A DNA stretch of 7,084 nucleotides from Nitrososphaerota archaeon (GCA_031283385.1 JAITBW010000084.1:1-7084), one strand, 5' to 3'; positions 1 to 6,279 are shown, numbered from the stretch's first letter. Numbers and translations are program-made. The notes: a model not told the origin generated them from the letters alone.

Positions 1-330
1 AAAACCATGGTTAAAGAAACAGACATCCTTACAACCGTTGAGAGCCTACTCCAAGACATACAAGCTAGTTTACTCTCAAAAGCTCGAACAAATTTGCAAG
101 AAAAAATAACTGAAGTAAAGACTTACGACGAGTTTAAACAAGTTGTAGACGATAAAGGCGGATTCATAAAAGCATCTTGGTGTGGGAATCCTAAATGTGA
201 AGCAAAAATAAAAGAAGAAACAAGCGCAACAATTCGCATAATACCGTTTAAAAAAGAAGAACCCCAAACCGGCTGCATTTACTGCGGCGAAAAAGGAAAA
301 GATTTAGCATATTTCGCTAGATCATATTGA
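1..330 (+). CDS. proS: Prolyl-tRNA synthetase, C-terminal part (5' end outside window)
   Basis: This is the 3' end of an archaeal/eukaryotic-type class II prolyl-tRNA synthetase, the cytosolic enzyme that charges tRNA-Pro with proline. The frame is open from base 1, so the ATG at 7 is probably internal. About 109 residues remain. Counting from that ATG, residues 1-50 are the helical linker seen after the anticodon-binding domain (DIQASLLSKA). Residues 51-107 are the C-terminal zinc domain, with four cysteines in two pairs (C59 and C64 in WCGNPKC, C90 and C93 in CIYCG) around the family segment KIKEETSATIR. The protein ends in FARSY; a C-terminal Tyr is typical of this ProRS type. The class II catalytic core lies to the left of the window and cannot be judged. 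The converging GNAT gene begins its 3' end 31 bases downstream. Identification is firm from the C-terminal domain alone. Confidence 0.93.
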   Translation, partial: KTMVKETDILTTVESLLQDIQASLLSKARTNLQEKITEVKTYDEFKQVVDDKGGFIKASWCGNPKCEAKIKEETSATIRIIPFKKEEPQTGCIYCGEKGKDLAYFARSY

Positions 331-353
331 GCTTAACGCTCTTTTTCTCTTTT
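329..353 (+). terminator. Hairpin plus T-tract after proS
   Basis: GAGC (329-332), loop TTAAC, GCTC (338-341) form a 4-bp stem overlapping the proS stop codon. It is followed at once by TTTTT (342-346) and a second TTTT (350-353). Oligo-T tracts are the known archaeal termination signal; the short stem may or may not contribute. Confidence 0.6.
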
Positions 354-361
354 AATTAATT

Positions 362-784
362 CTATTTTAATAACCATTGCGACATACCTGCTCCGTATGT
401 TTCATCAGGTCGTTTAACGAATCCAAATTTCTCGTAAAAGCCCTCTTTACCCTTGGCAGACATAAGCATAACAAGTATCTGTTCGCCGTTCGCCATATTG
501 GTTTTTAGATATGCTATTGCTTTCTCGATCATAGTTTTACCGATGCTATGTCCTTGGTACTCTGGTAACACTATTACATCAGCAAACACTGCGATATATG
601 CGCCGTCGAAAATAAGCCGTGTCATTCCGATGACTTTCTCGTTTCTTTTCGCGATGATAAGAAAGGCATAGTTTTTCAATGCTATTTCAGCCTGTCGCTG
701 TGAGAGAATCTTAAAGTCCACAGTTTTCCTTAATTCCAGGTAATCATTAATTGATATGTGATCTGTGAATTCAATGTCATTCAT
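362..784 (-). CDS. GNAT-family N-acetyltransferase
   Basis: A single-domain GCN5-related N-acetyltransferase of 140 residues, normal for the family, predicted to be a soluble cytosolic enzyme moving an acetyl group from acetyl-CoA to an amine. The acetyl-CoA site (motif A) is at residues 70-83: strand VIVLPEYQ followed by the pyrophosphate loop Q77-G-H-S-I-G82. The third loop glycine of the Q/R-x-x-G-x-G/A consensus is Ser80, a mild deviation. The C-terminal half has MSAKGKEGFYEKFGF (108-122), the beta6-alpha4-beta7 part, and the tail RPDETYGAGM is characteristic of a widespread GNAT subgroup of unknown substrate. The ATG at 784 is preceded by GAGATGAT, supporting this start. It is divergent from the aminotransferase gene and convergent with proS, so it is probably its own transcription unit. 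The substrate cannot be read from sequence. Confidence 0.9.
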   Translation of the reverse strand: MNDIEFTDHISINDYLELRKTVDFKILSQRQAEIALKNYAFLIIAKRNEKVIGMTRLIFDGAYIAVFADVIVLPEYQGHSIGKTMIEKAIAYLKTNMANGEQILVMLMSAKGKEGFYEKFGFVKRPDETYGAGMSQWLLK

Positions 785-786
785 AA

Positions 787-794
787 ATCATCTC
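787..794 (-). promoter_or_regulatory. Ribosome binding site of the GNAT gene
   Basis: GAGATGAT on the minus strand differs by one base from GAGGTGAT, the complement of the archaeal 16S rRNA 3' end. It ends two bases before the ATG at 784, acceptable for a match that includes the distal GTGAT part. Confidence 0.5.
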
Positions 795-914
795 AATGAG
801 CAAAACTACTTAACCATTCCTGTTTTGTTGGGCGATGGGTTTGATGGACTAAATATGAACTTTATTTTATGATTATAGGAAACTTTTATTCTCTCCTCTG
901 CTATTTTTTGGTGC
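795..914. promoter_or_regulatory. Divergent intergenic region, promoters for both flanking genes
   Basis: The 142 bases between the GNAT start (784) and the aminotransferase start (927) must carry both promoters. For the plus strand, AT-rich boxes at 860-871 (CTTTATTTTATG) and 881-890 (AACTTTTATT) are TATA-like; the first would place transcription near 890, the second near 910. For the minus strand no convincing TATA box is visible; TTAAGTA near 810-816 is the best weak candidate. No clear operator palindrome was found. Confidence 0.35.
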
Positions 915-922
915 AAGGTAAT
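915..922 (+). promoter_or_regulatory. Ribosome binding site that supports the TTG start
   Basis: AAGGTAAT matches GAGGTGAT at six of eight positions and ends four bases before the TTG at 927. No in-frame ATG or GTG lies between the site and the conserved N-terminal segment, so this site favours the unusual TTG start. Confidence 0.5.
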
Positions 923-926
923 ACTA

Positions 927-2156
927 TTGACAGACGTTAAGGTAACTGAACGTGCAAGTAACATAGAATATGCAATTCGAGATGTTATTGTACACACTAA
1001 GGATCTCATTAACAGTGGTAAAAAAATTCATTACCTAAACATAGGCGACCCTGCAGCGTTTGACTTTAAAACACCCCCAAGCCTTAAAGAAGCTCTATGC
1101 CAAGCCATTGCTAAAGAGGACAATTATTATTCTCCCTCCGAGGGTCTTCCTGAACTTAGACAGGCAGTGGCAAATAAAGAAAAAAAAATTAATAACGTAG
1201 ATATTTCAGCAGATGACGTTCTGGTCACCGACGGCATCTCTGAGGGCATTCAAATGTTACTCGGAGCCCTCGTAGAGAAAGGCGATGAAATTCTCATCCC
1301 CGGACCAACGTATCCACCATACATTTCATATACAAAATTCTTTGATGGTAAATCAATCGCTTATGAAACTATAGAGAAAGAAAACTGGCAACCAAACATA
1401 GACGATTTACGTAAAAAAATCACAGAAAAAACACGCGCCATAGTAATCATTAACCCTAATAACCCAACAGGAGCCGTCTATGGTAGTAAGACTATAAAGG
1501 AAATTCTCAACGTTGCAGGTGAACATGGTTTGCCTGTAATCAGTGACGAAATATATGATCAACTTACTTATGAGAGACCATTTGTGAGTGCTTCTCATTT
1601 AACTACAGATGTGCCCGTCATAGGATTAAACGGTTTTAGCAAAGTTTATCAAATGACCGGCTGGCGACTTGGCTATATGTATTTCAAAGGTGAGGGCAAA
1701 CAACTTGATGCCCTAAAAGACGGTGTAGAAAAACAGTGTCGTATCCGTATATGCGCTAATACACCCGTACAAATAGCAGCTACGGCAGCATTAAATGGTC
1801 CACAAGACTTTGTTAAAGACATAGTTGACCGCTTAAGACAGAGGCGAGACTTTAGCTGGAAACGCCTAAACGAAATTGAAGGCATAACTACAACTAAACC
1901 TGACGGAGCATTCTACATTTTCCCAAAAATAGACTCCATAGGCACACGCTGGAAAACCGACATGGATTTCGTTGTAGACTTGCTAAAAGAAACTGGCGTA
2001 CTAATAGTGAACGGTTCAGGGTTTGACCCAGTCTACGGCAAGGGACATGTACGAATTGTCTTCCTACCACCTATTGAAAAACTCGAAGAAGCATACAACG
2101 CCTTAGAACAATTCATTAAAAAACAAAAAACTGAAAAAACAAAAACAAAAAAGTAA
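927..2156 (+). CDS. PLP-dependent class I aminotransferase, archaeal alanine-aminotransferase type
   Basis: A fold-type I, class I/II aminotransferase (409 residues) that moves an amino group between an amino acid and a 2-oxo acid using PLP. It resembles the Pyrococcus alanine aminotransferase throughout, as recalled: NIEYAIRDV near the N-terminus, NIGDP (38-42), a GPTYPPY segment (126-132), NPNNPTG (176-182), the PLP-pyridine Asp207 in ISDEIY, the Schiff-base Lys239 in SKVYQMTGWRLGY, and the substrate-carboxylate Arg376 in GHVRIVFLPP. The likely reaction is alanine plus 2-oxoglutarate to pyruvate plus glutamate, although aspartate or other substrates are possible. The start is TTG, fitting the family N-terminus and a nearby Shine-Dalgarno site. 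The last dozen residues (398-409) are a Lys/Gln/Thr tail beyond the usual family end, written almost entirely in A-rich codons. It faces ilvE tail to tail. Confidence 0.92.
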   Translation: MTDVKVTERASNIEYAIRDVIVHTKDLINSGKKIHYLNIGDPAAFDFKTPPSLKEALCQAIAKEDNYYSPSEGLPELRQAVANKEKKINNVDISADDVLVTDGISEGIQMLLGALVEKGDEILIPGPTYPPYISYTKFFDGKSIAYETIEKENWQPNIDDLRKKITEKTRAIVIINPNNPTGAVYGSKTIKEILNVAGEHGLPVISDEIYDQLTYERPFVSASHLTTDVPVIGLNGFSKVYQMTGWRLGYMYFKGEGKQLDALKDGVEKQCRIRICANTPVQIAATAALNGPQDFVKDIVDRLRQRRDFSWKRLNEIEGITTTKPDGAFYIFPKIDSIGTRWKTDMDFVVDLLKETGVLIVNGSGFDPVYGKGHVRIVFLPPIEKLEEAYNALEQFIKKQKTEKTKTKK

Positions 2157-2158
2157 AA
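2118..2158 (-). terminator. T-tract cluster behind ilvE, inside the opposing aminotransferase gene
   Basis: Read on the minus strand this stretch is a series of T-runs of 4, 6, 5, 6, 6 and 6 separated by one to three bases, starting 33 bases after the ilvE stop. Such oligo-T arrays are the recognised archaeal termination signal. On the plus strand the same bases encode the Lys-rich aminotransferase tail. Confidence 0.6.
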
Positions 2159-2159
2159 C

Positions 2160-2176
2160 TAGGTAATCCTAATTTT
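2160..2176. terminator. Two-way hairpin between convergent genes
   Basis: TAGG (2160-2163), loop TAAT, CCTA (2168-2171) is a 4-bp stem centred between the two stop codons. On the plus strand it is followed by ATTTT, serving the aminotransferase. On the minus strand it precedes the long T-tract array, serving ilvE. Confidence 0.5.
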
Positions 2177-2190
2177 ACTCTAAAAGAAAG

Positions 2191-3081
2191 CTAAATTTTT
2201 GTGCCCTGCGTTGGGTCACTTATTACCTTTTGGAATTCAGACATCAATTTTTTAGTAACTACTCCAGGATTACCCTCACCAATTATACGTTTGTTGACTT
2301 CACGTATCGGAGTCATTTCCATGGCAGTTCCAGTAAAGAACGCCTCATCTGCAGTAAATAGCATGAACGGTGTAAGGTTAGTTATAGTGACCTTAATTCC
2401 AAGTTTTTTTGCTATTTCCGAAACAACTTCTGCAGTTACACCTGAAAGCGCGCCTGTTGCTGTTGGAGGCGTGAAAAGCTCACCATTTTTAACGATAAAC
2501 GCGTTCTCACCAACGCCTTCTGCAATGTAACCGTTACTTTCAAGACACATAGCTTCGTCAACACCATAAGCGTTTGCTTCAATTTTAGCTAAAATACTGT
2601 TTAAATAGTTGAGCGATTTGATTTCATGAGTTGTTGCATCAACAGGATTTCTTTTAACCCAACTAAATATAGTAGTTATACCTGTCTCTTGCGAATTACT
2701 ATCTTTACATTGAATGGTATCAGCAATAACAATAACGGAGGCTTTAGGGCATTTACGTGGATCTAAACCTAAATCGCCAACACCTCTTGACACAACAAGG
2801 CGAATGTAGGCGTCTTTCATCTGATTTTTACGCAATGTATCCAATACGGCTTGTGTCATTTCTTGCTTAGTTAAAGGCACATTTAGCATAATAGCGTGTG
2901 CTGAACGGTACAGGCGGTCAATATGTTCTTTGAGTTTGAAGACTATGCCATTGTATGCACGTATTCCTTCAAAAACGCCGTCTCCGTAAAGAAATCCATG
3001 ATCATAAACAGAAACTTTAGCCTCTGATTTAGGATAAAACTTTCCGTCTATGTATATCTGACGTTCATTAGTAATAGCCAT
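2191..3081 (-). CDS. ilvE: Branched-chain amino acid aminotransferase (class IV)
   Basis: A fold-type IV PLP aminotransferase of 296 residues, typical for IlvE, catalysing the last step of valine, leucine and isoleucine synthesis (2-oxo acid plus glutamate) and its reversal. Visible marks are YDHGFLYGDGVFEGIRAY (26-43), the opening segment with the substrate-binding Arg41; the Schiff-base Lys155 in HEIKSLNYL; YIAEGVGENAF (185-195), the class IV signature with Glu188; and FTGTAMEMTPI (249-259), where GTA-x-E-x-x-PI is the branched-chain version of the 2-oxo-acid loop and argues against D-amino-acid transaminase or aminodeoxychorismate lyase. The ATG at 3081 has a good Shine-Dalgarno site. It lies 81 bases behind thrS on the same strand with its own TATA-like box, so it can be transcribed alone or by readthrough from thrS, which has no obvious terminator. 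Confidence 0.95.
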   Translation of the reverse strand: MAITNERQIYIDGKFYPKSEAKVSVYDHGFLYGDGVFEGIRAYNGIVFKLKEHIDRLYRSAHAIMLNVPLTKQEMTQAVLDTLRKNQMKDAYIRLVVSRGVGDLGLDPRKCPKASVIVIADTIQCKDSNSQETGITTIFSWVKRNPVDATTHEIKSLNYLNSILAKIEANAYGVDEAMCLESNGYIAEGVGENAFIVKNGELFTPPTATGALSGVTAEVVSEIAKKLGIKVTITNLTPFMLFTADEAFFTGTAMEMTPIREVNKRIIGEGNPGVVTKKLMSEFQKVISDPTQGTKI

Positions 3082-3087
3082 TCTTTT

Positions 3088-3095
3088 TCACTTCT
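3088..3095 (-). promoter_or_regulatory. Ribosome binding site of ilvE
   Basis: AGAAGTGA on the minus strand resembles AGGAGGTGA and ends six bases before the ilvE ATG. Confidence 0.6.
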
Positions 3096-3128
3096 GAATT
3101 AGTAGTACTCTTTTATTGTTCAATGTTT

Positions 3129-3138
3129 GATATAGTTT
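3129..3138 (-). promoter_or_regulatory. TATA-like box upstream of ilvE
   Basis: AAACTATATC on the minus strand lies about 50 bases before the ilvE ATG. An archaeal TATA box directs initiation about 25 bases downstream, giving a start near 3106 and a leader of roughly 25 bases that would include the ribosome binding site. Confidence 0.45.
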
Positions 3139-3162
3139 ACTCTGCGTTACAGCCATTGTTTA

Positions 3163-5073
3163 TCAGCCGTGAAATTGTGGACGTTTTGAGAGATAAATTG
3201 GTAGAGGTAAGGGTTTGTAGGGTTTGTCTGTAATTTTTTCCGAAACTTTTGTTATGAGTTGATCAACAGATAAGGTTTCTTGTTTGCCTTTAAGTTCACG
3301 AATGCGAACTGATAGTGTGCTTGACTCTATTTCTTTTTCTCCAATAACTATGATGTATGGAATCCATTCTTGTTCTGCTTCTCGGATTTTCTTTTGCAGT
3401 GTCGATGCTGTATCATCTATGTCAACACGGATATGGTGTTCTGTAATTTGTTTAGCTAATGTTTCTACTTTGTCAAGGAATTTATCTGAAATTGGAATTA
3501 AGCGCACTTGGGTTGGTGATAACCAAACTGGTAACATTGGTGCTTTACCTGTCATCTGTTCACGGTAAGCTTTCTCAAGCAACGCGTAAATATCGCGCTC
3601 AATGGCACCACTTGGGCTGCAGTGTAAAATTAGTGGTTTTTGTTTTTCGCCTTTTTCATCTATGTATGTTATTTCGTAGCGTTCAGCGTTTTCGACGTCG
3701 ATTTGGTCTGTGCTAAGTGCTGCTGCTTTATCTTGGTTATCGATAAAGTTTAGGTCCCATTTTAGTGCGAAATAGAAGAATCGTTCGTTCCATACTTCGG
3801 CTAATATGGGTTTGCCGAATTTTGTTGCTAGGGCTGCTAGGAATTCTTTATGTTCTGTGTAGAAGTCTTTGGTAAATCGCATGGCGATTTCATAGTCGTC
3901 TTTGACTAGGCCGATGTTGTCAAGTACGTCTATGCAGAGGTCAAAGCGTGTTATGAATTCTTTTTTTGCTTGTTCAAAGTCTGCGCAGAAAGCGTGGCAG
4001 TCTGGCATGGTAAATGCTCGTAGTCGTTTTAATCCGACGACTTCGCCGCTTTTTTCGCGTCTAAAGCTATAACGTGTGAGTTCAAAAAGTTTTAGGGGTA
4101 GTTGTTTGTAGCTGATTTGAGCATCGTGTGCCATGAGGAATTGGCCAAAGCAGGCTGCAAAGCGTAGAAAGAGTTCTTTATCTTCAGATTTAAGTACATA
4201 TTGACGTGCTGGAAACCTGTTAAGATACTTTGCAAGACTTGGATGATGGAAGTCATACATTAGAGGAGTTTCAACTTCCATACCTCCATAAGCCTGTACA
4301 CGAGCTGTAACGTATTGTTCAAGTAATGACTTTATCATGCGCCCCTTTGGGTACCAGCGAACATTACCCGGGTCACTACCAGGTTCATAATCCGCTATCT
4401 CTAAGCGTTTCATTAATGAAACATGAGGCGGCATAACAGTAACTGCACGTGCCTTTTTAATTTCATAGTTAGAGAATTTCTGCAGATTAGTCTGCCCTTT
4501 AAATTTGAATTCTTCAACAGGTATAAGTGAGCCATCTGTCTGAAGAATATGCCAAAAAGATTTGAGCGTATCTTCCGCTTTAAGTGCCTCTGAAACAGGC
4601 TCTTCCTTCTTTACACCACATACACCATTAGGCTCTTCTGCGGTATCTTCTACCTTTTGAGCTTCAGGCGCATAAGTACGCGCTTGCTCAGCTAACGGAT
4701 GCCCTTTAATAGATACTGTAAATTGTTTATTCCACCCAAAAGGAGCTCTATACGTTTCTATACCCTTTTGCTTCGCATAATCTTCCATCTCTTTAATTAC
4801 ATTAAAAGCCTCCTGAGGCTTAGAGAGATTACTGCTCAAGTGCGCAAAAGGATAGATCAATAACTTGTTAACTTTCAACTTTCCCAAAAAAGCCCTCGCA
4901 TCATTAATAGCTCTTTGAGAAACCTGACTATTATCACCTTCCTCAACAGCTGTAAACAAAACAACTACTTCTTCTACACGAACCTCACTTTTCTCAGCAT
5001 CTTCAGCTTGAGGAAGCTCCTTCTCAACCGGTTTATAATTTATAAAATTCGAATGCAACTGTAAAATACGCAT
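3163..5073 (-). CDS. thrS: Threonyl-tRNA synthetase, archaeal type with N-terminal editing domain
   Basis: Class II synthetase (636 residues) that charges tRNA-Thr and removes mischarged serine. Residues 1-135 are the archaeal editing domain related to D-aminoacyl-tRNA deacylase (VVVLFTAVE 36-44, YPFAHLSSN 74-82, PFGWNKQF 111-118, KGHPLAE 123-129). Residues 136-170 are an acidic, low-complexity linker. The catalytic core follows: motif 1 around ETPLMYDFHHP (268-278), motif 2 TRYSFRRE (333-340) with GLKRLRAFTMPDCH, and motif 3 SGAIERD (488-494) with Arg493. The zinc ligands that select threonine are present: Cys308, His360, His484. The anticodon-binding domain spans about 520-615. The ATG at 5073 has a Shine-Dalgarno site and follows the small zinc gene by 15 bases, so the two are probably co-transcribed. 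GC skew and third-base usage differ between the 5' and 3' parts. Identification is certain. Confidence 0.98.
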   Translation of the reverse strand: MRILQLHSNFINYKPVEKELPQAEDAEKSEVRVEEVVVLFTAVEEGDNSQVSQRAINDARAFLGKLKVNKLLIYPFAHLSSNLSKPQEAFNVIKEMEDYAKQKGIETYRAPFGWNKQFTVSIKGHPLAEQARTYAPEAQKVEDTAEEPNGVCGVKKEEPVSEALKAEDTLKSFWHILQTDGSLIPVEEFKFKGQTNLQKFSNYEIKKARAVTVMPPHVSLMKRLEIADYEPGSDPGNVRWYPKGRMIKSLLEQYVTARVQAYGGMEVETPLMYDFHHPSLAKYLNRFPARQYVLKSEDKELFLRFAACFGQFLMAHDAQISYKQLPLKLFELTRYSFRREKSGEVVGLKRLRAFTMPDCHAFCADFEQAKKEFITRFDLCIDVLDNIGLVKDDYEIAMRFTKDFYTEHKEFLAALATKFGKPILAEVWNERFFYFALKWDLNFIDNQDKAAALSTDQIDVENAERYEITYIDEKGEKQKPLILHCSPSGAIERDIYALLEKAYREQMTGKAPMLPVWLSPTQVRLIPISDKFLDKVETLAKQITEHHIRVDIDDTASTLQKKIREAEQEWIPYIIVIGEKEIESSTLSVRIRELKGKQETLSVDQLITKVSEKITDKPYKPLPLPIYLSKRPQFHG

Positions 5074-5081
5074 AAATTTAG

Positions 5082-5087
5082 CCTTCT
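5082..5087 (-). promoter_or_regulatory. Ribosome binding site of thrS
   Basis: AGAAGG on the minus strand lies in the 15-base gap after the zinc-protein stop codon, eight bases before the thrS ATG. It gives thrS its own initiation site within the shared transcript. Confidence 0.5.
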
Positions 5088-5088
5088 A

Positions 5089-5298
5089 CTACATCCCATG
5101 ACGCCATTTATCAAGAAGCTTATCCTTCTTAGACTTCTTTTTATAATCCTTATAATGCTCCTTACACAAATAAGCACGTTTATCACTACTGCCAATTTTC
5201 AATCCAGCAGCTTTCACCTTATCAGCGGAAATCGAACGCTCAGCCTCAATACTACAGCCAGACACGCTGCATTTTTCACCTTTATCTATACGTCCCAC
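5089..5298 (-). CDS. Small conserved zinc-finger-like basic protein next to thrS
   Basis: A 69-residue protein from the preferred GTG start; function unknown. It has two halves. Residues 1-48 hold a probable zinc site C10-x4-C15-x29-C45-x2-H48, opening with GRIDKGEKCSVSGC and closing with AYLCKEHY. Residues 49-69 are a highly basic helix (YKDYKKKSKKDKLLDKW). Length, charge and Cys/His layout suggest an RNA- or ribosome-binding protein, which is inference. I believe similar short proteins occur in TACK archaea, from memory and unchecked. The start is chosen because TGAGGTG sits seven bases upstream of GTG 5298; a longer frame from TTG 5313 would place this site inside the coding region and start almost at the predicted transcript end. 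thrS follows by 15 bases, making a probable two-gene operon. Confidence 0.82.
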   Translation of the reverse strand: MGRIDKGEKCSVSGCSIEAERSISADKVKAAGLKIGSSDKRAYLCKEHYKDYKKKSKKDKLLDKWRHGM

Positions 5299-5305
5299 AA
5301 TATTA

Positions 5306-5312
5306 CACCTCA
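5306..5312 (-). promoter_or_regulatory. Strong ribosome binding site that fixes the GTG start
   Basis: TGAGGTG on the minus strand is a near-perfect archaeal Shine-Dalgarno sequence with seven bases to the GTG at 5298. It overlaps the alternative TTG (5311-5313), which argues against that upstream start. Confidence 0.75.
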
Positions 5313-5338
5313 AACTTACAAACTACTTAAGACACATG

Positions 5339-5346
5339 TATATTTA
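5339..5346 (-). promoter_or_regulatory. TATA-like box for the zinc-protein/thrS pair
   Basis: TAAATATA on the minus strand overlaps the pfkB stop codon (5344-5346). Initiation about 25 bases downstream would fall near 5317, giving a leader of roughly 19 bases that just includes the strong ribosome binding site. Readthrough from pfkB (45-base gap) remains possible. Confidence 0.5.
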
Positions 5347-6270
5347 TTGCTTAAGTTCTTTTTCATAAAGACTAATGGCTCTTTTTATAATTTCTTGCCT
5401 TTCTCCAAACCACGTCGAACCTGCCCCTTCAACTACCATAGAAGCCGCTGCTGACCCTATGGAGGCACACCACAATAATTCTTTTCTTTTCAGATACTCC
5501 GATAAGAAAGCTCCAATAAAGACATCCCCTGCACCTGTTGGATCAACAAGCACAGTTGGATGACAGGCTGGAATGTTATATTGTTCTCCCTCAAAGGAGA
5601 GTAATGCTCCTTTAGCACCCATAGTTACAATGACTGTTTTTACGCCAACATCATGTACTGCTTTAATTGCCTTATTAAGCTCCACTTTATCCGTTAAAAC
5701 AAAAATTTCGTCCTGTGACACTTTACATATATCGACTAATTCTAAAACACGCTTATCTGCCTGTAAATTTGGAGATACATTACCATTTTCATCGAAACTC
5801 CGCAGAAAACCTTGAGGATCAAGAGATAAATTACTGCAGCAAGTTTTTAGGTGCTCTACAACGTCATAGTTGATTTCACCTGCTATCGGTGCAACATGAA
5901 TAATTTTAGCATACAGATCATGTGGGATGTCATCAAGACTTATTGGGTATCCCTTACAGGTTAATTTGAGTGTACGTTCAGAAAAGTCTTTGTTATAGCA
6001 GAGCTCAAAATGAGTTGTTGTTTCTCGTGGATAACGTTTCACAGCAGAAATGTTAATGCCCTCTCTGTGCAACTTTAACAGGTGAGCCTCTGGCAGATCT
6101 GCTCCTACACGTGAAATAACTGCGGCTGTTTCTCCCAGACTTTTTACTGCAAACGATGTATACGTTACTGCACCGCCCAAGCTATGAAAAGATCCATTTA
6201 GCCCCGGCACAGTAATTGAATCTAAGGAAAAGCTGCCAATTATGCAAACATTACCTTTTTGGGTCACCAT
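5344..6270 (-). CDS. PfkB/ribokinase-family carbohydrate kinase
   Basis: A soluble ATP-dependent sugar or nucleoside kinase of the ribokinase superfamily (308 residues, normal size). The N-terminal substrate-binding signature is around GGAVTYTSFAVKSLG (32-46). The C-terminal signature DPTGAGD (243-249) carries the anion hole and catalytic base Asp249, and VTMGAKGA (215-222) precedes it as the usual ATP-site strand-turn. An interior LDPQGFLR (150-157) is shared, as I recall, by an archaeal subgroup and plant myo-inositol kinases, so an inositol or sugar-alcohol substrate is one possibility; ribose, fructose or nucleosides are not excluded. The ATG at 6270 follows AAAGGG by nine bases and a good TATA-like box. 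No other carbohydrate gene lies nearby, so context does not name the substrate. The neighbours are translation genes on the same strand. Confidence 0.92.
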   Translation of the reverse strand: MVTQKGNVCIIGSFSLDSITVPGLNGSFHSLGGAVTYTSFAVKSLGETAAVISRVGADLPEAHLLKLHREGINISAVKRYPRETTTHFELCYNKDFSERTLKLTCKGYPISLDDIPHDLYAKIIHVAPIAGEINYDVVEHLKTCCSNLSLDPQGFLRSFDENGNVSPNLQADKRVLELVDICKVSQDEIFVLTDKVELNKAIKAVHDVGVKTVIVTMGAKGALLSFEGEQYNIPACHPTVLVDPTGAGDVFIGAFLSEYLKRKELLWCASIGSAAASMVVEGAGSTWFGERQEIIKRAISLYEKELKQ

Positions 6271-6279
6271 TTTAATGTT

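Noticed and set aside
7..330. The ATG at 7 as the true start of a small zinc protein
   Set aside because: The frame is open upstream to base 1, and the peptide matches the conserved C-terminal zinc domain of ProRS, so it is a truncated large gene.
806..1009. A 67-codon minus-strand frame across the divergent promoter region
   Set aside because: It overlaps the conserved aminotransferase N-terminus, and its translation shows no motif.
2201..2530. A 109-codon plus-strand frame inside ilvE
   Set aside because: It is the mirror of the conserved ilvE C-terminal half; no recognisable domain in its own frame.
3284..3716. Two overlapping plus-strand frames inside thrS
   Set aside because: Both are antisense to the ThrRS anticodon-binding and motif 3 regions and have no domain of their own.
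5098..5454. A 118-codon open frame on the plus strand across the zinc gene and pfkB 3' end
   Set aside because: It is antisense to two well-supported genes, its Leu/Ile/Thr/Ser-rich translation looks like a reverse-strand artefact, and it matches no family I recognise.
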